The translations under genes and the position numbers were made by a program. Of a DNA stretch of 19,810 nt, positions 14,268-19,810 are shown piece after piece. The DNA is from an uncultured Clostridia bacterium (GTDB lineage: Bacteria; Bacillota; Clostridia; Christensenellales; Aristaeellaceae): NCBI GenBank assembly GCA_947565865.1, contig CANOHT010000047.1, forward strand, positions 1 to 19,810. Direction: 5' to 3'. The notes below the pieces were generated by a model that searched no databases, had not been told where the DNA came from, and saw only the letters and a list, made by a program, of their open reading frames with translations. The stretch's first letter is position 1. Every line of letters starts with the position of its first letter.

Positions 14268-15767
14268 TTACGCCCAGCTATGCACCTCCGCCTCTCGGCT
14301 GGTCAGCGCCAGGGTCAGCAGCTCCCTGGGCGCGGGCATTTCCACGGTATGGAAAAGATCGGGATGCTCACGCAGCAGTCCTTGCCACAGCTCCGTCTCC
14401 TCCGGAAAATGGCCCTCGGTTTCCCAGGCGCGGCGGCAAAGGGCGTCGATCTCCCGGCACACAGGCAGCACCTGCTCCTGGGGCATTACCACCACGGACA
14501 AATCCGGCAGGCCGCCCACGGTCGCCAAGGTAATTTTATCCGTGCACAGCGCTTCCCAGTCCAGGGAGGCCCGTTCATACACCGGATAGCGCAGGTAGCC
14601 GAAGTCCACCCAGACATAGTGCGTGTGTCCCAGCAGCTTCTCCCGGCTCTGGGCCAGGATGAAGGGCTTGCACAGGCGCACATAATTCAGCGCCTCCTCC
14701 TGGGGCACATCCTCCTCCACGGGCAGGCCGTAGCGCCGTTTGTACTCCAGCACGTTGGGATGAAGCGCCGTCAGCTGGCGAACCATCGGGCCGTCGGCAT
14801 AGCAAAGCAGGGCCAGATTTTTCAGCCGCGCCAGGCGGCGGAACCAGCTCACATACTCCTCCCGAAGGCTATCCTGGGGCTGAGGCAGGTTCAAAAAGGC
14901 CGTCACGCATAACGGCGTAACCTTTCGATCGCGGCGCGTCAGCTCCCGCAGGGCCTCCTGAATCCGCACCGGCAGGGGAACCCGCGCCGGGAAGGTCAGA
15001 TCAGCCGTGAAAATACCCTGTCGCGCCATAGCTGAGAGCTGCCGGTAAGCGAACCGAAGCCCGAAGCGCTTTTCAAATCGACTGAGGCCGCCCTCCTCCA
15101 TTTCCAGAGCGGCGTCCACCAGCACGGGGGCAAGGGGAATATCCCATTGCGCGTGAATCAGCGGCCTGTGCAGGGTAAAGACCTCCCACTTGCCCCGGAA
15201 GGCCCGCAGGAACCGGGGCGACGCTGAGGCCGATGCCATCTCCCGGAAGAAGCCGGAAGGAGCAAAGCAAAAGTCCGTGTGCAGAAAAGCGCTGCGCTGA
15301 GGCGCCTTGGCGTAGCGAAGGGCTGTCCCGCGATGAAAGCACAGCCGCCCTTCCATGTCAAAGGCCTCGGCCGCCACCGGATACACCGCGTCCACAGCGT
15401 CCGCCGAGCGGGGAAGATAACCTGTCAGCACCGAGGTCATCATGCCCTCGCGGCGGCACTGGCGCAGCGCCCGCAGCAGCTGCATATCCCAGTGGCGGGT
15501 AAACCGCATGGACGGATGCGCCATCAGGATATAGCCCTCGCCCTGCCACAGCGCTTCCACCTCATCCCAGGCGTCTCGTCCAGGACAGAGGTACTGGGCC
15601 GTGCCCAGGGCATGCATCGCCGCGTTTTCCTCCGCAATCGGCTCCTCCGCCAGGGAAAGGCCGTAGGTCAGCCGCTCCGGGGCAGCCGCCTGCTCCCGGG
15701 CGCTTTCCAGGGCTTCATGCGCGTCCTGATAGCAATGGGCAGTCATCAGCAGCAGGATCCGATCCAT
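14268..15767 (-). CDS. Putative glycosyltransferase-like two-domain protein
   Basis: Long cytoplasmic 499-residue protein without signal peptide or membrane helix. The first half resembles GlcNAc-type GT-A transferases: ILLLMTAHCYQDAHEALESA at the start and GYILMAHPSMRFTRHWD at 78-94. In that family the second segment usually carries an acidic metal site (D-S-H before M-R-F); here it reads H84-P-S, so metal binding may be lost or altered. The second half (from about residue 280) has an HtrL/YibB-like look: EEYVSWFRRLARL, then NYVRLCKPFILAQSREKLLGHTHYVWVDFGYLRYP. The two-domain reading is from memory of these families and is not certain. The ATG at 15767 has a weak, distant ribosome binding site (GAGGAA). 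No terminator or promoter is clear. It stands alone between uxuB and znuB. Confidence 0.6.
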   Translation of the reverse strand: MDRILLLMTAHCYQDAHEALESAREQAAAPERLTYGLSLAEEPIAEENAAMHALGTAQYLCPGRDAWDEVEALWQGEGYILMAHPSMRFTRHWDMQLLRALRQCRREGMMTSVLTGYLPRSADAVDAVYPVAAEAFDMEGRLCFHRGTALRYAKAPQRSAFLHTDFCFAPSGFFREMASASASPRFLRAFRGKWEVFTLHRPLIHAQWDIPLAPVLVDAALEMEEGGLSRFEKRFGLRFAYRQLSAMARQGIFTADLTFPARVPLPVRIQEALRELTRRDRKVTPLCVTAFLNLPQPQDSLREEYVSWFRRLARLKNLALLCYADGPMVRQLTALHPNVLEYKRRYGLPVEEDVPQEEALNYVRLCKPFILAQSREKLLGHTHYVWVDFGYLRYPVYERASLDWEALCTDKITLATVGGLPDLSVVVMPQEQVLPVCREIDALCRRAWETEGHFPEETELWQGLLREHPDLFHTVEMPAPRELLTLALTSREAEVHSWA

Positions 15768-15916
15768 CGAATGCTCGCTTCCTCTCTGGCAATCTCTATG
15801 ATGAACAACGAATCAGCGGGATAAAATCCGGCAAGGCAGCGGAACTTCCTGCGCGTCTCGCCGGTACCAGCCCCGCGCGCATAAGCGCTTATATGTTGAT
15901 AGGCTTTTGCCCTGTG

Positions 15917-15950
15917 GGGCGACCCCAAGGGCTTTCCGGTCGCCCTTGGG
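15917..15950. other. Two mutually exclusive hairpins downstream of znuB
   Basis: GGGCGACC (15917-15924) can pair with GGTCGCCC (15938-15945). CCCAAGGGC (15924-15932) can pair with GCCCTTGGG (15942-15950). The two share bases and cannot form together. No T run follows on either strand. A 12-base perfect palindrome ATAAGCGCTTAT lies nearby at 15881-15892. The rest of 15768-16034 shows no gene. Confidence 0.5.
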
Positions 15951-16034
15951 ATTCCATCGTAGCCCGCAAACTTAAAGATAACTGTTCTTCAGCCAAAAAC
16001 GGCTCAAAGGGGGGGAGATTACTTCTTCCCTCAC

Positions 16035-16877
16035 TCATTTACCCGCCCAATGCCTCCCCAGCAGGGAAAGGGCATAAAACGCCGCCGCATACAGTACAAT
16101 GGCCGCGCCGGCACTGGTATCCCACGCATAGGCGGACAGCAGTCCCGCCACGCCGCTGACCAGGGCGATGCCCACGCTCCACAGCGCATGCTGGCGGCTG
16201 TTCCGCGCCAGATTGCGCCCCGCCGCGGCAGGCAGAATCAGCAGCGCGTTAATCAGCATAACGCCCACCCAGCGGATCGCCAGCATCACCGCTACGGCCA
16301 CCAGCACCACAAAAACGCATTCCACCAGCCGGGTGGGCACGCCCCGGCTCCGGGCCAGAGAAGCGTTCACCCCCGCCATCAGCAAGCTATTGTACATCGC
16401 CATCCACAGCGCCACGCCGCCAATGAGGGCGCACAGCAGCCACAGAAGATCCTGAGGCGTCACCGCCAGCACGTCACCGATAAGCAGGGAGGAATACTTG
16501 GCGAAGCCCCCGCCCTGGGACAGAATCAGCAGACCCGCGGCAATGGAGGTAGAGGAAAATACGGAAATCACCGTATCTGTGGACGCGGCGCCGGTCTGCT
16601 TGATCCGGCAGATCAGAACCGCCCACACCACGCCGAACACCAGCATGCTGACCAGGTCGCTGCTCACCCCCAGGACGATGCCCAGGCCGATGCCCGTCAG
16701 CGCGCTGTGGCCCAGCGCGTCGGAAAAAAACGCCATTTGCTGATTGACCGCCATGGTTCCCAGCAGCCCCAGCAGCGGCGTCAGGAGCAGGATGGCCAGG
16801 AGCGCGTTCTTCATGAACGTGAACCGCAGCGGCTCCAGGGGCAGAATCGTGTCCATCAGGGCATAAACCGCTTCCAT
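16035..16877 (-). CDS. znuB: Metal (zinc/manganese) ABC transporter permease, ZnuB family
   Basis: Membrane channel of an ABC-3 family importer for zinc or manganese. The 280-residue protein has about eight or nine hydrophobic segments and the family motif FFSDALGHSALTGIGLG from residue 50. The ATG at 16877 has a purine-rich ribosome binding site (GAGGAGGGG) and lies inside the end of znuC, a 22-base overlap, so the two are co-translated. The metal is not certain: ZnuB, AdcB and MntB-type permeases look alike. The binding protein gene is not in the window. Confidence 0.92.
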   Translation of the reverse strand: MEAVYALMDTILPLEPLRFTFMKNALLAILLLTPLLGLLGTMAVNQQMAFFSDALGHSALTGIGLGIVLGVSSDLVSMLVFGVVWAVLICRIKQTGAASTDTVISVFSSTSIAAGLLILSQGGGFAKYSSLLIGDVLAVTPQDLLWLLCALIGGVALWMAMYNSLLMAGVNASLARSRGVPTRLVECVFVVLVAVAVMLAIRWVGVMLINALLILPAAAGRNLARNSRQHALWSVGIALVSGVAGLLSAYAWDTSAGAAIVLYAAAFYALSLLGRHWAGK

Positions 16878-17617
16878 GGGCTCCCCTCCTCTCCCTGGCC
16901 GAAGACCGCCGTAAAGGCCTCCGCCGCGAATACCTCATCCGGCCGGCCTTGACACAGTACGCTCTTATCCAGCAGCGCCACATGATCGGCATAGGCCCGT
17001 ACCAGGCTCAGGTCATGGCTGACCAGCAGGATGGCCATGTGATGGGTCTCCTTCAGCCGCAATACCGTATCCAGGAACATATTCAGCCCGTTTTGATCCA
17101 CGCCGGAGACAGGCTCGTCCAGCACCAGGAGATCCGGCGCGGGATGCAGCGCCAGGGCCAGCAGCACCCGCTGCAGTTCACCCCCGGAGCATCGTCCCAG
17201 CTGCCGCTTCAGCAGGGGCACCGCCTCCACCGTTTCGAGGGCGTCCAGCACCTGATGGCGCGTCTTGCGGCTCACGCCCGTCCAAACCGGCCTTCGGGTG
17301 AAGGCGGCCGCCAGGAAATCCTCCACCGTCACAGGCATTTCCCGATCAAAAAGAAGCTGCTGCGGCACATAGCCAATGCGTACATGGGGAATATCCCGTC
17401 CCGCGGCGTCAACATGCCGGATGCTGCCCGTGTAGGGGATTTCCCCCAGCAGCGCCCGAATCAGTGTGGTCTTGCCCGCGCCATTCTGACCGATGAGCAC
17501 AGTCAGCTGACCGCAGTGAATGTGCATGGACACATCCTGCAGGAGCTTTTGCCCGCCCCGCTGAACGGTCACGCCCTCCAACCCAATGTGACACAGGGAA
17601 CATTGATGCTCTGACAT
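16856..17617 (-). CDS. znuC: Metal ABC transporter ATP-binding protein, ZnuC family
   Basis: Energises the ZnuB channel by ATP hydrolysis at the inner membrane face. The 253-residue protein has Walker A GQNGAGKTT (43-51), signature C143-S-G-G-E (usually L-S-G-G-Q), Walker B DLLVLDEP (162-169) and a later SHD switch histidine. The ATG at 17617 follows AAGGAGG (17624-17630). A longer frame from 17650 begins in the promoter -10 box and is rejected. It is the first gene of the pair, with promoter at 17649-17677. I see no Zur-type palindrome in the leader. Confidence 0.93.
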   Translation of the reverse strand: MSEHQCSLCHIGLEGVTVQRGGQKLLQDVSMHIHCGQLTVLIGQNGAGKTTLIRALLGEIPYTGSIRHVDAAGRDIPHVRIGYVPQQLLFDREMPVTVEDFLAAAFTRRPVWTGVSRKTRHQVLDALETVEAVPLLKRQLGRCSGGELQRVLLALALHPAPDLLVLDEPVSGVDQNGLNMFLDTVLRLKETHHMAILLVSHDLSLVRAYADHVALLDKSVLCQGRPDEVFAAEAFTAVFGQGEEGSPWKRFMP

Positions 17618-17648
17618 ACGCCGCCTCCTTGGCTTCCGCTTCGCTTTC

Positions 17649-17677
17649 ATTATAACACAGAACCCTTGCCATTGGAA
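17649..17677 (-). promoter_or_regulatory. Promoter for znuC-znuB
   Basis: On the minus strand a perfect TATAAT (17649-17654) with TG extended -10, and TTCCAA (17672-17677) as -35 at 17 bases. The predicted leader is about 25 bases. Confidence 0.7.
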
Positions 17678-17772
17678 TGCTTTTTCACTTCGGGCAGGAC
17701 TTGGCGGCTCGGCGGCGTATTATTCTAAAGGACATTCAAACGCACCGACAAACACGCAAGGAGGATCTTCCG

Positions 17773-18219
17773 ATGATCGCGCTGGCCTGTGACCACTCCG
17801 GCATTGAAATGAAGACGGAAATCATGAAGCTGCTGGACAGCATGAACCTGACCTACAAGGATTTCGGCACCAATGAGGCCGTATCCTGTGATTATCCCAT
17901 CTATGGCTACCGCGCGGCGAAGGCTGTGGCTGACGGCGAGTGCGACCGGGGCATTCTGATCTGCGGCACCGGCATCGGCATCGGCATCGCGGCCAGCAAG
18001 GTGAAGGGAACCCGAGTCTGCACCTGCTCGGACGTATACAGCGCCGAACTGTCCAAGCGGCATAACAACAGCAACATTCTGACCATGGGCGCCCGGGTCG
18101 TGGGCATTGACCTGGCCAAGATGATCGCCACCCACTGGCTTACCGCCGAATTCGAGGGCGGCCGCCATCAGCGCCGCGTCGACCTCCTCACCGCCATTGA
18201 GAACGGGGAGGAACTGTAA
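17773..18219 (+). CDS. rpiB: Ribose 5-phosphate isomerase B
   Basis: Interconverts ribose 5-phosphate and ribulose 5-phosphate in the pentose phosphate pathway. The 148-residue protein starts MIALACDHSGIEMK with the substrate-binding D7-H8. The active-site C64 lies in ICGTGIGIGIAASK, and RVCTCSDVYSAELSKRHNNSNILTMGARVVG is the standard second half. The last glycine-rich part reads GIGIGI where many relatives have GIGMSI. LacAB-type isomerases share the fold, but length and motifs fit RpiB. The ATG at 17773 has AAGGAGG (17758-17764); the open frame back to 17677 crosses the divergent znuC promoter. No firm promoter was found; TATTAT/TATTCT near 17718-17726 is a weak -10 candidate. A repeat hairpin begins seven bases after the stop. 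Confidence 0.93.
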   Translation: MIALACDHSGIEMKTEIMKLLDSMNLTYKDFGTNEAVSCDYPIYGYRAAKAVADGECDRGILICGTGIGIGIAASKVKGTRVCTCSDVYSAELSKRHNNSNILTMGARVVGIDLAKMIATHWLTAEFEGGRHQRRVDLLTAIENGEEL

Positions 18220-18225
18220 GGTACG

Positions 18226-18318
18226 CCAGGGGGCGCGACCCTCTGGACCCCCGGTTGGGGGCTCTGCCCCCAACTCCCCCGCAAGAGGGGTTTCACCCCT
18301 CTTGACTCCCGTTCCGCG
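18226..18318. repeat. GC-rich double-hairpin repeat, copy 4, after rpiB
   Basis: An extra leading hairpin CCAGgGGG/CCCtCTGG (18226-18246) is followed by the two family hairpins: GTTGGGGGC/GCCCCCAAC (18254-18274) and CAAGAGGGG/CCCCTCTTG (18282-18304), the latter with loop TTTCA as in copy 3. The tail ACTCCCGTTCCGCG matches the other copies. Confidence 0.8.
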
Positions 18319-18585
18319 TCATGGGCACAGGCCTGCGGCTATGCTGCGCGCGCGTGGTGGGGGGCGCAGCAGGTTGGGAGGAGGGGCTGCGGCCCCTCCG
18401 ACGCCTCCCTGGGGTGAAAGCCCACCGGCGCCAGTCCCATGGCAGAAATTCCACCCTGCGGGGCCTGACTCTTGGCGGGCTTTGGAACCTGCAAGGCGGG
18501 CCACCCTACGGTGGCCCTGGCAGTTTTGCCGGGCCCGCATGGAAGCCGCTGGTACTACCTCATCATAACCGGTACAGGAACCACG
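18319..18585. other. Gene-free GC-rich stretch before the tandem array
   Basis: No credible gene. It contains two perfect eight-base stems, GGAGGGGC/GCCCCTCC (18380-18399) and GGGCCACC/GGTGGCCC (18498-18517), and a short segment near 18427 (GGCGCCAGTCCCATG) that resembles part of the 293-base unit. It may be a decayed edge of the array. Confidence 0.5.
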
Positions 18586-18753
18586 GGTACCAGCCTCATG
18601 CAACCACGCTGCATAGCCATGCCAGACGAAAACCACGCTGCCTGCTGGACACTCGCCCGCTCAAATGGAGGTGGCCGGCCGCCCCTGCGAGGCGGTGTTA
18701 GCTGGTAGCTCGGTTATAGCCACGCATACCATGCTATGCCACGGGGGTTTGGG
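18586..18753. repeat. Array unit 0, partial and diverged
   Basis: Carries only the second half of the unit, from GGTACCAGCCTCATG to ACGGGGGTTTGGG, including the GCCCCTGCGAGGCGG hairpin core at 18681. It then breaks into unrelated sequence. Confidence 0.75.
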
Positions 18754-18862
18754 AAAACGAAGTACCGCGCCGCCAGTAGCGGATGAAGCGGTACGCAGTT
18801 CCAATCAGGCACAGAGCAGGGACAGCGCCTGCGTACCCGCGACATTGCCGAATTGTAGCCGG
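18754..18862. other. 109-base insert between array units 0 and A
   Basis: Unit 0 and unit A are 396 bases apart at matching points instead of 293, and this segment accounts for the excess. It has its own inverted repeats: GTACCGC/GCGGTAC (18762-18794) and GTACGCAG/CTGCGTAC (18791-18836). These overlap, so only one can form at a time. Confidence 0.6.
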
Positions 18863-19155
18863 CTACGGTGCATGTTGAGTTTAGCCGCCCCCAATCCTCT
18901 TTGGTACTTTCTCCGAAGAGAAAGTACGACCAAACATGCTCCGTAGCCCTGCCAAGGGCAAACTCTCCCTCAATCCCAACGGTGCCAGTCTCATGTGCAA
19001 CCAGACAGCGAAGCTATGCAGACGAAAAGTTTGATGCAGGTTGGACGTATCCTTGCTCCTATGCAGTTGGAACACCGCCCCTGCGAGGCGGAATTAGCTG
19101 GTGACCCGTCTATGGCTACACACAACATGCTACGCCACGGGGGGCCTGGGGGCGG
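18863..19155. repeat. Array unit A, full length, diverged
   Basis: Matches unit B along its length with many substitutions. The central palindrome keeps its stem (TACTTTCTC/GAGAAAGTA) and differs from later units only at the loop. The left arm of the first stem is missing because of the insert before it. Confidence 0.85.
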
Positions 19156-19448
19156 CTACGGTGCATGTTGAATTTAGCCGCCCCCAGACCTCTTTGCTAC
19201 TTTCTCCGTGGAGAAAGTAGGACTAAACAAGCTCCACTGCCCTGCCAAGGGCAAACCCTCCCACACCCCCAACGGTGCCAGTCCCATGTGCAACCGGGTT
19301 TCAAAACCAAACCAGACAGCAGCTTTGCAGCGGATGCCAACTTGCTTGCTTCAATGGAGGTGGAACACCGCCCCTGCGAGGCGGTATTAGCTGGTGACCC
19401 GTCTATGGCTACACACAACACGCTATGCCACGGGGGGTTTGGGGGCGG
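19156..19448. repeat. Array unit B
   Basis: Its first 163 bases are identical to unit C; the last part differs. It ends with the same variable segment as unit A up to ACACACAACA. Confidence 0.92.
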
Positions 19449-19740
19449 CTACGGTGCATGTTGAATTTAGCCGCCCCCAGACCTCTTTGCTACTTTCTCC
19501 GTGGAGAAAGTAGGACTAAACAAGCTCCACTGCCCTGCCAAGGGCAAACCCTCCCACACCCCCAACGGTGCCAGTCCCATGTGCAACCGGGTTTCAAAAC
19601 CAAACCAGACATCAGCTTTGCAGCGGATGCCAACTTGCTTACTTCAATGCAGGTGGAACACCGCCCCTGCGAGGCGGTGTTAGCTGGTAGTTGTTTATGG
19701 CTCCGCTCAACATGCTACGCCACGGGGGGCCTGGGGGCGG
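19449..19740. repeat. Array unit C, 292 bases
   Basis: Near-identical to unit B for the first 200 bases. It has the best third stem, AACACCGCC (19657-19665) and GGCGGTGTT (19673-19681). Its end shares TGCTACGCCACGGGGGGCC with unit A rather than B. Confidence 0.92.
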
Positions 19741-19810
19741 CTACGGTGCTTGTTCAATTTAGCCGCCCCCAGACCTCTTTGCTACTTTCTCCGTGGAGAA
19801 AGTAGGACTA
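19741..19810. repeat. Array unit D, cut by the window edge
   Basis: The first 70 bases match units B and C except two substitutions (CTTGTTC for CATGTTG), including the full palindrome at 19783-19804. Confidence 0.9.

Larger units (their letters stand above)
18586..19810. repeat. Tandem array of 293-base structured units, continuing past the right edge
   Basis: The palindrome with arms TACTTTCTC and GAGAAAGTA recurs at 18905, 19198, 19491 and 19783, and the segment starting CTACGGTG recurs at 18863, 19156, 19449 and 19741. The spacing is 293, 293 and 292 bases. Each unit can form three stems: GGGGGCGGCT/AGCCGCCCCC across the unit joint, TACTTTCTCC/GGAGAAAGTA, and CCGCC/GGCGG with loop CCTGCGA. 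Because 293 is not a multiple of three, a frame shifts at every unit, so the array is not a repetitive protein. No spacers or terminal inverted repeats were seen. Confidence 0.92.

Noticed and set aside
17618..17772. Zur or other metal-responsive operator between znuC and rpiB
   Set aside because: No AT-rich inverted repeat of the expected kind overlaps the promoter.
19165..19805. Overlapping open frames across the tandem array with repeated protein segments
   Set aside because: The same protein segment appears in two frames only because the DNA repeats with a period not divisible by three. There is no ribosome binding site, and the changes between units do not respect codons.
18586..19810. 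CRISPR array or integron attC cassette array
   Set aside because: The repeated unit is 293 bases with no unique spacers, no cas genes, no integrase gene and no attC-type core sites.

Overview
The window looks like a GC-rich, anaerobic, spore-forming member of the Clostridia (Bacillota). The basis is a complete SpoIVB sporulation protease, a single-chain pyruvate:ferredoxin oxidoreductase, strong AAGGAGG/GAGGTGAT ribosome binding sites and sigma-A-type promoters. A gut-type Christensenellales or Oscillospirales relative is plausible, but this is a guess from gene style only. I see no tRNA, rRNA, CRISPR array, integrase or transposase.

Layout, left to right. (1) Two copies of a GC-rich double-hairpin repeat (1-216) follow the 3' end of xpt (minus, purine salvage). 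(2) Divergent from xpt is nifJ (952-4452), closed by a good terminator. It is followed by a secreted phosphodiester-glycosidase-like protein and an unrecognised six-helix membrane protein, which shares a two-way terminator with recO. (3) A minus-strand block runs from 9233 down to 6264. It holds a four-gene, translationally coupled membrane/regulator operon (small membrane protein, DUF2975-like protein, membrane-anchored protein, XRE/HTH regulator) behind a near-consensus promoter, then a GNAT acetyltransferase and recO. (4) A hairpin-rich 300-base leader precedes spoIVB. (5) uxuA and uxuB (hexuronate breakdown) are separated by a 250-base intergenic stretch holding another copy of the double-hairpin repeat and a 30-base near-perfect palindrome. 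(6) On the minus strand lie an apparent two-domain glycosyltransferase-like protein and a znuC-znuB metal ABC transporter pair with no binding protein beside it. (7) rpiB is followed by about 1.6 kb with no credible gene. That stretch holds a fourth double-hairpin repeat and then a tandem array with a 293-base period that runs off the right edge.

Metabolically, UxuA and UxuB perform adjacent, opposite-direction steps linking D-fructuronate, D-mannonate and 2-keto-3-deoxygluconate. NifJ turns the resulting pyruvate into acetyl-CoA and reduced ferredoxin. RpiB serves the pentose phosphate pathway. The remaining genes are housekeeping (recO, xpt), sporulation (spoIVB), envelope or transport.

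The least explained parts are the 293-base structured tandem array at the right edge, the double-hairpin repeat family that sits at gene 3' ends, the four-gene DUF2975/XRE module, and the hairpin-rich leader before spoIVB. Several start codons were moved from the longest open frame to an internal start with a proper ribosome binding site. The cases are the phosphodiester glycosidase, recO (GTG), the membrane-anchored operon protein, the 96-residue membrane protein, spoIVB, uxuA, znuC and rpiB.
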